Shown here: piece after piece, positions 42,563 through 54,513 of the stretch
Layout of the letters: each line of letters opens with the position of its first letter
Numbering within the stretch: the first letter of the stretch is position 1
NCBI GenBank assembly: GCA_010015745.1
Contig: ML978158.1
Span: 186,001 to 250,000, forward strand
DNA length: 64,000 nucleotides
Direction of reading: 5' to 3'
Source of the DNA: Setomelanomma holmii
Lineage: Eukaryota; Ascomycota; Dothideomycetes; Pleosporales; Phaeosphaeriaceae
The notes under the pieces: model-generated
Database searches by the model: none
The model's input: the letters and a program-made list of their open reading frames with translations, nothing else
Told to the model about the DNA's origin: nothing
Made by a program: the position numbers and the translations under genes

Positions 42563-43959
42563 TCACATCTCCTCCCTTGCCTTACGGTAGCTAGCCTGTC
42601 ATCACACAAACCATCAGCTGGGATCCCAATACTTTCGCTGCAGGGTGGCATCAATACGCGGATGCGCAAACCGAAATTGACTTGCGAATATCGCAGGCGA
42701 ACTAGAAATCAGAAGACTGATGTCTACGCACCTCCTGTTCCACCTGTAGCTGGTCCACAACGGGCGCCAGCTCCGACAGAATCTCGTATGCCTTCTTATG
42801 GTATTCAAGCTGAGCAGCGATGAGATCGGCAAGGTTACGGAGGGGCTCGGGGGTATCAAGGACCTGCTATCAAGTCAGCGCGTTCTTTCCATGAGGACAT
42901 GTGATCCGCGTGCACGGGGTGTACGGACATTCTTCATGACACCAACAGCCTCCTCTGTCTGTCCAACAAATTCGTCTTCGGCCTGTTCAATCTTGGCCCG
43001 CGTCTCCTCGCTCAAATCTTCCTCATTAGTCTCTTTGCGACCAGGCTGGCCAGGCAGCGTAAACGCAGGACCTTTCGCGCTGGCTTTGGTAGCATCCAAG
43101 CTCAATCTCGAGTTCTCCACCGCCTTGCGAGCGCGTGTCGCAAATTGAATATTGGTGTTCAGCGTCGTACTCCAGCCTGTCAAAAAGCGGCTCTGGATCT
43201 GGGCGTCTTGAGCTAGACGGGCCTCGCCCACCTTCTCGCTCGCGATAGCGTACTTCTCTAGCGCTGTAGCGAGCGGGTCTTCACTGGAGCTCGTTTGCTC
43301 AGATGAGAGCATGTGTGAGGCGTTGAGGGCGGCACGGGCGACGGCATGGCTGAACGTCTTGGGCTGCGGCTTCGCAGAGGGAGGGGCGGTCAGAGCAGCC
43401 TGGGCTTCGGCGGGGGAGGTGGCGCTGGACAGGAGCTGAACCTTCTCGGTGACGGTGCGGCTGAGGTCGTTGACAGACTCGCGGATGTTGGCTGGGTAGT
43501 CGTAGGCTTCGTTGGCGTATTGCGAGCTGGTAGGGAGCACATGTCAGAAGAAGTCGAGGGGTGGGAGGGGATGCGGAGGGCCTTACGTGACCTGAAGCAT
43601 GGTCGTGTGCACCTTCTTCAGGGCATCGACACGTTTCTCGAGCTCGATGTAGTCTGGTGGGAGTTGGGTCTGCCATGCCGTGTGTTAACGTAACACTCCA
43701 TGAGCGCCAACGGTGAGGTTGTGTACGCTCTCAGAGCTGTAGACAACCCGCTCTGAAGATTCGCACCTTATCTTCGACTTGTCCAACCTGCTCCTTGACA
43801 TATTGCTGTGTCCTGGCCGCCCAAGGCGTGAATGAAGCACTGCGGCAGCCATGTCAGCATATCTTGCGCTGCGTACGTCTTGAACACTGGCAGGACAAGG
43901 AGATGCGGAACGTACGAGATGCCCTTTCCAAAAGCCGTAATCTTCCCAAGATTGTCCAT
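42563..43959 (-). CDS. BAR-domain protein (Gvp36-like)
   Basis: Six exons: 43959-43916, 43839-43767, 43669-43587, 43526-42929, 42863-42732 and 42595-42563; 320 residues. BAR proteins bind and bend membranes; Gvp36 relatives act at Golgi vesicles and in endocytosis. Joined exons read ASFTPWAARTQQYVKEQVGQ, then TQLPPDYIELEKRVDALKKV, then TSQYANEAYDYPANIRESV, the conserved N-terminal amphipathic and first-helix region. Exon 4 holds the long charged helices; exon 5 has DTPEPLRNLADLIAAQLEYHKKA; exon 6 gives ASYRKAREEM. The exon 4 donor must be GTCCGT to keep frame; the better-looking GTACAC four bases on would introduce a stop. The small 3' exon replaces an in-frame stop in the intron, and its acceptor GATGACAG is good. 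Confidence 0.88.
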
Positions 43960-45492
43960 GATGACGTATTTAGACCAATGTTGTCTGGTTTATGCGCCTG
44001 TGTCAAGGTTTGGTCTGGTTTCGTGGTGCTGTGCCTGGGAAGCTGTTGCGACGCACCTGCCGCACTAAAACGCCAGCTGCGCGGTGATCTGCCCCACTAG
44101 CCGCTTTCGGTTGTTGCTGAACCCCTTCGTCGTGCACCTCGAAACGGCGCATGTGACTGGAGCTCTAAGCACCTACACCGTGGCTTTGCTGCGTCCTCAA
44201 AATCTCTTGTGCACGTCATGTTCAGTCAAGACTCACCATCTAATTCCTGCCATAGATAGTAGAAGTATTGCGAAGAGATCTGTCAGCGACTCCAAAATAC
44301 TCCGTACAGTTCGTGTCTAGGTTTGGTGCTCTAAATCTAGGCCTCAAATACTAGCATGGCATATCATTCGCAAAGGAAATTACAAACCCTGGATGACGAT
44401 GCGCATGATACGTAGTGATTCAAAACAAGGCTTCAACATATTTCCTGTTTCATCATGATCATGAGCGCACCTCAGCTTGGTATATAGCATATACTCTTTG
44501 GTACTGGCTGAAGTCAATGTTGCACGAAAGTCTAATCAAATTTCCAGAATGGGGAGAGAGGTGAGAGAGCAGAGGATCACACGACGGGTGATGCTGTGCT
44601 GGAAGCTCTTTCAATATTCTGTTGACATGTGAAAGTATCGCATAACTTGTGAAACTCGAACAGCTTAATATGCACCTGGGATTGTGGTATCTCCATGCTA
44701 CGAGATTTGCACACAGGACAAGTCGTGAGGAGATTTCGTAAGTGAAGGGTCGCGTTTCTGTCCGATCAATGGTTGGCAGTGTGAAGGGAAGACATCTGGC
44801 TGCCTGAATTCGAGGTGCAACGGTGATGTTGTGACCATGAAGTAGTGGAGTATAGTATCGGTAATCTTTCTATCGTGAGCTACATCATCAAGGCGAAAGT
44901 CTATGTAAGACATCTTGGTTGATCTCAAATTCCCAAACCGTGCCCTGCCGCCTTGCCCATGCCGCCCAAGTCTTGACCGCTGTGCGCCGTGTATCCTCTT
45001 GTCACTGGGTATTTCCATCTCTTGTCCATGCGCAAATCTCCCTCCTTCTGTTTAAAGTTTCGTCTTCCCGAAGCCTGCGCGCCTCCCTTACAGCCGTGGC
45101 CACCATCAATAGGACTACAGATATTCTGCTCGGTGGACGTCGAAACTAACTTGCCGCAGCAACAGTAACACGAACCACGTCTTTCTTGCGCGTTCGCTCC
45201 ATTCTGCCTGATTTGTAGAAGCTTGCTGCACGCTGGTCCCACCTTGAAGCTGTCGTACGCCGGCATGCAGCACGCCGCTAGATCTGTCGATCAACGTTTC
45301 ACCGAGCGCCTCTCGGAAGTGCGTATCTGCCACAACGGTCGCGCCGAACAGGGCTGAACGCCGCGAAAAGAGTGGTTCTAGATTCGATGACGGAATGCGA
45401 ATACCCGCTGTCCGGGGAACTGGCCGCCACGTAGGTGTCGTGCTCTCAAATGAGATGCGGGCGGCGTGCGCCGATGCGTGTTGTCATCTCCT
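43960..45492. other. 1.5 kb intergenic, no supported gene
   Basis: Upstream of the BAR gene and downstream of the zinc-cluster gene, both on the minus strand. AT-rich at 44300-44700. ORFs of up to 113 codons (for example 45266-44925 minus) have no recognisable product. Confidence 0.4.
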
Positions 45493-47988
45493 TCATTGCC
45501 CAGGATGTTGCAATCCGTATGCCTCTGCATTTGATGACTTTCGATCACTGCCGTATCCCGTTGCCCAATCCGGCGACCCGCCTGGCATGCCTGAAGGTGC
45601 ACTGTCTGCACTCGTAACAGTCATCGTATCGGATGGTGGCGAGTCAGAGATCGTGAGAGAACTGAAGATGCCCCTCATCTCTCGTAGATCGTCGGATACC
45701 GGGTCCTTTTTGAAATGTGTGCGCTCTTTAATGAAATCCTTGATCGAACGAATGATGGGCGGGCAACGTTCATCGTCTGGAAGCCACCAGTCCGATGGGC
45801 TTGCACCCATAGGTTCGAGCATGCGATTCCGGAGGACGTCTGAGTATATGTATCTAGGGAACGAGTTAGCTATATGCACAGTGGTGCGCTCTGCCCAATT
45901 TCGGAGCGAGATGAGTGGTGACTACAATGATAGTCTTGATGAGACGTACCCGGATGCTTCTACCTTCGCGAAAGTTTGTCGACACCATTGGGTCGTCTTC
46001 GGATCCTTGGGTAGAAACAGGGATGCAATTGCAAAGCTCACTTGCGCTTCCAGCAGCATACCCTCGGGGGTGTCGGGGTACGCACACATAGCCTCAAACA
46101 CCTGCACTGCTCTAAATGCCTCCCTCGTCAACTCTGGGCTGAATGGCTGTCGCAAGGCCATTGCCTCGGAAATAGCAAACATAAACACGATTCCCCACAT
46201 GTCGAGCATGAGAAAATTGGATGTGAACAGCGGACCGCCCCAGATGACGTCGGGCTCGAAGGGGTTGACGATATCGTTGGGGTCGGGGTCTCCTGGCATA
46301 TATTTGACTTTGTGTTCTGGATCCAGTAGCTTCGCCGGAATGTTTGCTTGAAGAGTCTCGACCTTTGTCTTCAATGCAGGTAGTTGCTTCATGAAGTCTT
46401 CGGGGCTGATGAGACCCTTTTGAGTCCGTGCGAAGAGATCGTTCGAATCCTTCGCCACTAGTCTCGAGTATGCGAAGCGTTCTTCGTAGAGAGTGTCCAA
46501 GTCGTTCGGGTTGTCGCGAAGCTTCTGTGCGTAGCATTCATGGACTGCCTCAAACCACTCTCTGCCGAGGACTGATTCGCCTCCAGACTGGAATCCAACG
46601 AACAGATCGAATCTGATGTACCACAGGCTTACTTTCAACAAGAAGTCGGATTTAGTGATGCTCTGCGGAGTGTAAAGCTTGTTGAGCATGTCGAATGCAG
46701 CTTTCTGGTGGCCCATGAGATTGACCCAGTCACCCAGCATCTCCTGTAGGTGCTGTTAGCACCCTGCGAGCCATGAATACACGACAAACTTGCCTCAATG
46801 CTTGCCAGTTGAAGGATGGTCAGAAAAGTAGCAAGACCCGTTTTCTTGTTTTGGGTGATTGCTTCCCTCAGCTTGTGTACCGACTCGTTGTAAAAATGGA
46901 GAAATGTGTTCATGCGTCCGTCGGGCTGGACGAGTGTGTGAAAATAGGCTGCGTAGCCAGCGACAGCGTATTTGAGAGGCTCGTACTTCATCGCCTGCTT
47001 CAAGAAGTCGCCCTTGAGGAAATTGTGCGTATCGCGCTTGAGCGAATAGTGATGCACAGTGATGTGGGTGCGGAAGTAGTCCAAGTAGAAGTTGACGTCC
47101 AACGTCCTTGATGAGCCACTCTTCTTCATGGGTGCCACCTTGCTGGTCTGCGCACTGCCTTTGCGGGATAAGGATGGACGCGCAATGGGAGGGACCGTTG
47201 ACGAAGCCTCGGTGGACGGAGATGTGCTTTGGTCAAGATATGAGCCCGGTGTATGCGAAGAATCGCGCAAGTCTTGACTACCAGATACCAGGCCGTCATC
47301 GTAGTCATAGTCCTCGTCCTCATCCTCGTCCTCATCGTCTAGAATGGAGGGCAAACGCTCCTTGTCATCGTCATCATGGTCATCCGGGGATGATGCGCCC
47401 TCACCAGTATTCGCCTTTCCTGATTTAGACCCACTCCGCGATGACTTCTGTGTGGACTGCGAGTCTGGATAGACGCACTCGCGATTACCCTTACGACATC
47501 CTGTAGTCAACAATGTCAGAACGTGCCAAGCTTCAAAGCGTCGCGGAGAGACTCACGCTCACAGATTGGGTGGTTTTCATCACACTGCCATCGCATTAGC
47601 TCGGCTAGTGGAAAAGAAGATATGGAACTGTCACCTTCACTCTTCGTTGTCTGCACGTAAAGCATCCACTCCTCGTTCTGCGGTGCTTGACTTGCTCTCC
47701 CGGGACTGGCCGCCTTCGCGCACGAGCATTTGCACCTTGCGCCGAGCCCAATGGTCCCGAGAGATCTTCATACTGGTCCGCATAGGTCGGTTGGAGGTGA
47801 GCATCTGTGTACTGTACAAAGGGTCCATGAACTCCGGGATGAAATGGATTGTCAGAAAGACTTGGTGGGTAAGACCCTTGTGGAATCATAAGCGGTGGAC
47901 CATGCTGTATATTCAGGTTTGGGATTGCATTTGGGTCGACATTGTAGTACTGAGGCGGAATGTTATGACCTGGATAGTATCCAGACAT
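45493..47988 (-). CDS. Zn(II)2Cys6 fungal transcription factor
   Basis: Five exons: 47988-47635, 47584-47557, 47500-46794, 46743-45950 and 45853-45493; 747 residues. The zinc cluster is split over exons 1-3: SGCFTCRQRRVK, then CDENHPICER and CRKGNRECVYP, giving the C-x2-C-x6-C-x6-C-x2-C-x6-C pattern at about residues 108-138. N-terminal to it is a Pro/Tyr/Asn-rich region. After it come an acidic stretch (DEDEDEDEDYDYDD) and Ser/Thr-rich linker, then from about residue 245 a helical middle-homology region (YLDYFRTHITVHHYSLKRD). Intron 3 begins with GC (GAG|GCAAGT) and ends TACAG; its removal joins LASIE to EMLGDW without frame change. Probably a nuclear regulator; no target gene can be named. 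Confidence 0.9.
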
Positions 47989-50900
47989 CGCTAAGAGTGG
48001 TGTTTGGTAGGCGTAGAGAATGTAGTGATACTGATAGTCGCTGGTGACAGACGGCTCGCCGAAGTGGGATCAACGTCATTCAGATCCCGGAAAGCAGGGG
48101 TTCGAGGTCGATCGTCCGCGTTTGACACTGGCTCCGCAACAGGGAATCAGGAACGAATTTATGTTTTGTAGGGACGGCTTTTGAAGATACATGAATTATG
48201 ACCGAAAGTCACAGGCCGCGCGAGTAGTTGAGATTGTGCACCTGGGTCCGGCGGGTGTTGGGCCCCTTGCTAGCACCACAACCAAGCGGCTATAAATGCG
48301 CAATGGAGTCTCGACACTCCAGCTCCCACGGAGCAAGGTGGATTTGCGGCGCAACACAGTGCTGACAATGAGGGCAGGTGCGGTGCCAGTCTGAAACTGG
48401 ACGACGTTGGAAAGGAGTACAGCAGCCGCAGTTTGAAGTTGTGTGAGGTCTCTAGCTCGTGACGAAAGCCATCAGGCTCGGACAAAGGCACAATGCTGGC
48501 TGCCAGTAACGTACAGTCTGAGTGTTCATCAGACGTCTGCAGCGGCGGTCAGGGTTTAGAGAAATGGAAAAAGCAAGCTGTGAGTGGTTTGGTCTTCCAG
48601 GCCTTGAACGGCCGTGCGCATATCCTAGATGTTTCCGCTTTCCGCGCACTGGTGGATTAGCTCAGCGCAAGACGCACTCTCTGCTCCTGTTCCTGAGCGT
48701 TATTGGGAACCGTGCGAACTGGTCCACTGTGACGAAATTTACATCGACGGGGATGTCTGGGGACCAAGTCATGCCTGACCCCGGAGCCTTCGCTCCAGAT
48801 TGCCGCCTACGGTCACTGCTGTCCAGATCCTAGTGGCTGATCGCGCCTGTCAACATCTTTAGGCGTGCAGGCATGGCTGCAATGGATGTTTGTCATTTGC
48901 AATCGGTCTAATGCGTGCTGATCGGTTTTGCAGTAGTGGATCCCAGCGGCAGCAGAAAATGACAGCAAAGCCGGAGATGATGTGCGCCAGGCCCGAACAA
49001 TTCGGACAGCATTCGCGCAAGTGAGGGAGAGTGGGGCGCTCAGTGAGCCCTTGTACTGCACGACAGCATCAGCGAATGACGTGCACTGTGAGGGGAAAGC
49101 TGCTGCGCTGAAAGCGGCCACCAGTTAGTTCTCGTGCTTAAAAGCGCCACAACTGAGTGCCCTTACTCGAAACTGCGTAAAGGCACCGTTGAATATAGGA
49201 CAGGGTCTGTATAGGCCAGAGAACACCGTGATTTTACTCTCCGAAAATGGTTCATGCGCCGATGCACGATATTGTCCGGTGGCATCCCTTAAACTTCCAA
49301 GCCTCATCAAGGGCTCGAGTTGCCTGCTTGGAGAATATCAATTGATATGCCAGTTGCCAAACCCGGCTAGCTGGACAGGCCACATTTAGCCAGCCCACCC
49401 ACGCTATCCATTCCTTCATAAAACGAGTCACCTCGGCCGTTGGCGAGAGAAGCAAAGCCAGGTTTCGAGAACAGCGCGGCGCTCATCACTAACTTATTTT
49501 GTGTACTCAAGCTCAATGTGACTCGGTCCCTTTCCCGTGACCGTGGTAGCCCTCGAAGACCTGCGTTTCCAAGGCTGGACGGCCGGCTCACCGACGTTGC
49601 TGTCGGCATGACGCGGGAGGGATGTTAATGTTCCATAAAAGAAAGATCACCGCGCGTTCCAATATGATGTCTAGCGCATACGATGTCTGGCGCGCGCATA
49701 TCTGAAGCATATTGGTGTAAATTATGATATGAAGTCGGCGAGCGGACCGCATGAATTGCTGTATCAGGCCGCCTCATCGGAGCTCCAAACTTGTCTTCGT
49801 TGTGGTAGTCCGTGGTGGATCAGCGGTCTTCACTACCTAGCCGCCATTGTTGTTTAGAGCTGAGGCGGTAGTAATTTGCATTGTCGCCGTCATGGACGGC
49901 AGACCCTGACAGATGGTGAGACTTAGTCGTACAGACGCTGTGTTCTGCCTTGCGCAGGCACCGTCGTCGGGGCTGCTGCAATGGCACTTCCGTTGAGAGC
50001 TAACTGGTGGACGTCGGCATACAGCAGATGACCGTGCAGCTCCGTACGTCATGCGGGTCCTAGACTGGATGGTGCTGGAGAGCTCATGTTGATTAACGCA
50101 AATTGTCACTCACTTTGCAGCTCTCCAGAAACTGCCCAATCTTGGCTGTCCAGCAGATGCTGTGTAACGTACGACGAAACCTTCTATACTGGCCTATGTA
50201 TGGCGCATGCCGTTTCCTCGACTCAGTCTTCAGCAGAACGCCGACTGCGGACCGCCATCAAGCTGGGTGGCTTGCATGTGCATGCAGCGCACGAGTGAGC
50301 AGTGATGCCCAGGTGAGCTGAAGCGCGGCAGATGGCCTAGCGTGTGGGGTTGTTGCTGGTAGTGCTCGACTCGTCGACGGCCCAAGATCAGGTAGCGGCA
50401 TGATGCAAATTCCAGCATGCAGTCTTTCCGTCGCAGCGGAGCCCCACGTGTAGAACGCAGGGTTATGGCCTTCGGCGAGGACCCAGAGATCGGGCATGAA
50501 ACAGATGAGCCTGACGTTGAAACTCTCCGCCGCCAACCTGCACTTGGTCTTGTGTTTGTGCGACCAGCGTGCTTCCGATATGGCACTGCAGGGTTGGACA
50601 ATGTTTCGATAATGAACCATAATTGAACGTCCGACGCCCTGCTGACAGTTGCAAAATGAGGTCTTCCCACAGGCTGGCTTCGCATGACGTCCTGTATGAA
50701 GGTATACCTTGCAGCATGGCAGTCTGGCGGGCCGTCCGGCGATGAGGCATTAGGTACCAACCCATTAAGGCAATGGCGTAATGAGAATCGAAATCACTCA
50801 GCCTAATGACCTGTCTGCCACCCAGCCCGAACTCATCTACAGTCTGTATATACCGCGCATGTGGCCTCATGTGCCGTGTCGGTGGCGGTTACGCAGGACC

Positions 50901-52010
50901 GTGAAGCATGAGGAGCATTGATAAGGCGTGTCGGAATTAGAATACTCATGTTGCTAGCCGCTGTTGTTTCAGGATTGGCTCCGACCTTGAGGTGAGGACG
51001 GTTTGTGTCAGATGCAGGTGAAGTAGTAACAGGGCCCTGGATCAGGATCAGTTGAGTTTGCTCGAAGAAGGCCTGCACTAGCGCGCTTGCCTCGTCGAGA
51101 AGCTGGGATGGTTCCTTCCTATCTTACGACCAGCAACTCGAGCCACCACACAATCCTTGACAATATGATCACGTCGGCCTGCTCGGTGATCCTCCCCGCC
51201 ATAATCATTGGCCCACAAACAATCTTATCGGCGATACTGACAGACAGAGGTAGACTATCTCGTAAGACCTGCTCGTGCTGACTCTTAGGGAAAGGATCTT
51301 GGCAACAGTGGATACTTTATCGCGCGAGGTCAGGCAGAGGGTCATGGTGAAGCGAGAGAGTGGCAATTACGGATAGACTAGAGTGCATCCGTCTTCTGGA
51401 AAGAATTCAACTCGAATGATGGTCACGAATGCGGAAAAGCTGCGCTGTCCATGCTTGTATCGTATTGGCAGATGCGTCGTATTCTGCGTATCCCGTACGA
51501 TGTCCGGGGGCATGTCCAGATTTGTAAGAAATAGCACGGGAAGGGTCGCGGATGGACCTAAGATGCCATGTTGATATGTGAAATGCATGACCATATCGAA
51601 CCTTTGTCATTATACTGCCGCGCGGCGTTCCGCTGCTCATCATAACCCATTCGCCAACGAGGCTTGATTGAGCCATTCCTAGCGCTTATACACAGGAAAG
51701 TTGTCATTGAGATCGTTGACATGCTGTCCTAATCGCCCTTGACCTCCCCGAATACCCAACGCCCGGTCCTTAATGCTACGAATCCAAAGCTCAGTACTGC
51801 ACAAAATAGTGCGCTAACGCCGAATATCCTTGTTCAGATGATGAGATGTGAGATCCAGCCGTGTTGTGAAAACCAGGAGATGCGAGAAATGGAAGAAATG
51901 CCTCGGATATCCAATGAATGCGAAAACCTCCGGAACACAACGAACAGGGTATATATCAAGAAGTGACTGAGAACTGCTTCCAAAGTAGTGCAAGAACAAG
52001 GGGCAACTTG
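47989..52010. other. 4.0 kb without a supported gene
   Basis: The longest empty stretch of the window. Many ORFs of 60-176 codons, often three overlapping frames at once on the minus strand (50230-50870), none with a recognisable domain. A TAGCTC-containing stretch at 48654 resembles a tRNA A box but lacks a B box. Could hold lowly conserved or intron-rich genes that I cannot see, or old decayed sequence. Confidence 0.35.
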
Positions 52011-54324
52011 TCATACGGCGGTTGGTGCGGATGACGCGCCAGCTAGGTCAGACGGCTCGGCTTCATCTTTGTCTTTCTCATGAACACCCTGGCCTCGACA
52101 CAAGGGACATGAATTACGCCCAGTTGTCAACCACTGGAACGCGTTAGTCTGCTCTCTTCGATGGGGTCGACGGTCAACTCACCTGCTCGATGCAAATTTT
52201 GTGAAAGAGATGTTCGCACTTCACCAGCTTCCTCGCCTCTTCGTCTGCCTCAAAATCGCAAAGGCATACCAGACAGCGCGCGTCCGTCGCCAGACTGATG
52301 TTCTCTTCGCTGTCGACAGTCTCTGCCATAAGCGTACCGCCGATGTCGCGTATCCTGAAGAGACCAGGTGCAGAGGCCACGTCTTCTTCGCTTGCCACTG
52401 GTGGCTTCGCAGGACCCAATATTGACGAGAGTAACATCATGTCTTCGTAGGTCGGGGAGTCTGTGAAAAGACTTGGTGTTGTAAGAATGGGGTGGTTCTC
52501 TGGATAGCTGCCACCCAAAACATATATGATCCAACTCCGTGAGCCTTCTCCAGGGTTGTTGTCTGGCTCCACTACTCCTCTTCGTCTTGGTGCACCAGCG
52601 CCATATCTTGTGAAGTCGGACTCGCTCATTCGACGTTGTCTGGGGTGACGTTGCTGGGGTTGTGGCTCCTCAGCAGTCGGCGCAAGGGCAGGAGTGGCAG
52701 CTCTCCGGACGAAACTTTCTCGACGTGATGGTGCAGCGGACTGCATTGTGGGGGACGGAGGAGAGGTTGAAGTCGCAGGCGTTGTGGCTCCAGAGGGTTC
52801 GGTCGACAATCCAAAGCTAGTAGCCGGCGTGGAGGGAGGAGGGAGCGGGCCTTCGGGGGTGTCTGTCACGGATGACCATGGCCTTGGGCGTTCCGCAGTG
52901 TGCCCTCGATGGTGGCGCTGACTATCATAGCCAGAAGGAAAGTTGAAGCCGCCCATGGAGGCACGCCTACGATGGCTGAAGCGTGTACCATTCTGCGGTG
53001 GGCGTAGAACCGGATCATTGTCGCCAGGAGACGTGGGCGGGGTCGGGAAGCTAGAAAGTGCGTCAATGAAGGGTGGGATGTTGCCGTCATCCTGTCCCGT
53101 GCTGGCTCCTGGGTTGATAGAGCGAATGCCCACAATGATGATGGGCACCATTCTGCCTTCCCCGTCCTCTGCGCCCTCCTGACGGCTGGTACCGGCAGTA
53201 CTGCTGCGACTTCCGCGCCTGCTACTCCTCCGATCCTCGTTGTTCGTGCCGAATCTGAACATCCTGAAAAAGTTGAGGGGCTGCTGGTTGCCGCTTGTGG
53301 TCTCGCTGTTCTCCCCACCTTCGTTGTTCCTTAGAGCTGAAGCAATGCTGCCATTCTGCAAAGACTGCAGAAATGTATCGAAAGTACCATCTCGCGTCGC
53401 CGCCGGGTTGTCTTCGCCTACCAGCGAAGCTGCAGTTGCTGCCGCCGCAAGCGACAACAGCCGTGACAGTACATCCGCTTGATCCTCGCCACGCCTCAAT
53501 CGCTCGATGTTGTCCCAATGGTCCTCATCGTTCCATATAGACCGTCTTCTCCGCGATGGCCCGATCATATTCCGAAGTCGCCTTTGTGGGGGAAGCATCG
53601 ATAGCGCCCTTCCATCGCGCCGCAGTGGGCTCAAGGTCCCCAGCGGCCGCCGGCTATGCGTATCAGGTTGTTCTGCGTTGGACGCGCTTCTTAAGAGGCG
53701 ATCGAAATCGATGTCAAGCTCGGGGATCTGCACTCGCGGAAGCATAGGGCCACCTTCGCCAGTGTTTTGCCTGAGGGTCGGGCGAGGGGCGGTGCTCATA
53801 GGTACACCAAGACGCAGCGTGGGTTCAGTGCGGCGAGCGCTGATGGACGGTCGCCGATGCAGGAGTCCTGCCATAGAGCTTAGAGACGAGCGCGCCCGTG
53901 TCAGCCTGGACTGCGGGCGCGCAGGTGTTGTGTCATCACGGCGAGATGAGCCAGCATTTTGCCGCCCATACAACGAAGACAAGCGGTGCAGTGTGTTTCT
54001 TCTTTGTGACGCTGGGCTCAGAGAGTCATATGATATGTTCATCAGCTCTGGCATATGGTCACTTTCATGGTCAAGCTGCGACTGGCGGTTCAGCATCGAA
54101 GGCGCCCATGATGTCGGCCGGGCATTACGGCGGGGACGCGGTTCTGAGGCGCCTCGCGAGTTGGCCTGCCCCATATTGTGAGGCCCTTCAGCGGGGAAGG
54201 TGCGCCTCGGAAGAATAGATGGTGAGGGTGAGGGAGTGGTAGAGCGTTGAAGGCCGTCAGTCAGCGTGGTGAAGTCGGCGGCAGGCGGTGATGTATGGCG
54301 CGCCGAGCCATCCCATTTAGTCAT
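52011..54324 (-). CDS. RING-H2 finger protein, probable E3 ubiquitin ligase
   Basis: Two exons, 54324-52183 and 52133-52011, with the 49-nt intron inside the RING; up to 754 residues. The RING-H2 near the C-terminus reads CLVCLCDF, KLVKCEHLFHKICIEQ, then WLTTGRNSCPLCRGQ from exon 2, so all eight zinc ligands are present after splicing. The rest is long, Ser/Arg/Pro-rich and probably disordered, with a hydrophobic strand MVPIIIVGIRSINPG at about 390 and a folded-looking RSWIIYVLGGSYPENHPIL segment at about 590. A second Met at 54174 starts MGQANSRG, a good N-myristoylation signal, so the true protein may begin there (704 residues) and be membrane-anchored. Ligase activity is inferred from the RING. 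Divergent from the RRN11-like gene, 190 bp apart. Confidence 0.87.
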
Positions 54325-54513
54325 GGCGCTAACGTGACCGAGACATTTCTACTGAGGGCCATTTGTGGACTGGCCACTGCTCTCTCACTTTGCACAACTT
54401 GATGAGCGTGCGCTCTGCTGATTGGAAAGGTTCGAACGAGCACATCTGCTGCCTGCTCACAACGGTAGAGCGATACTCGTCATAACAGCGTCCTCGACCA
54501 ATCTATCTCGACC

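Noticed and set aside
48650..48730. tRNA-like start (GGATTAGCTCAGCGC)
   Set aside because: The A-box-like sequence is not followed by a GGTTCGANTCC B box at the right distance and no cloverleaf can be drawn.
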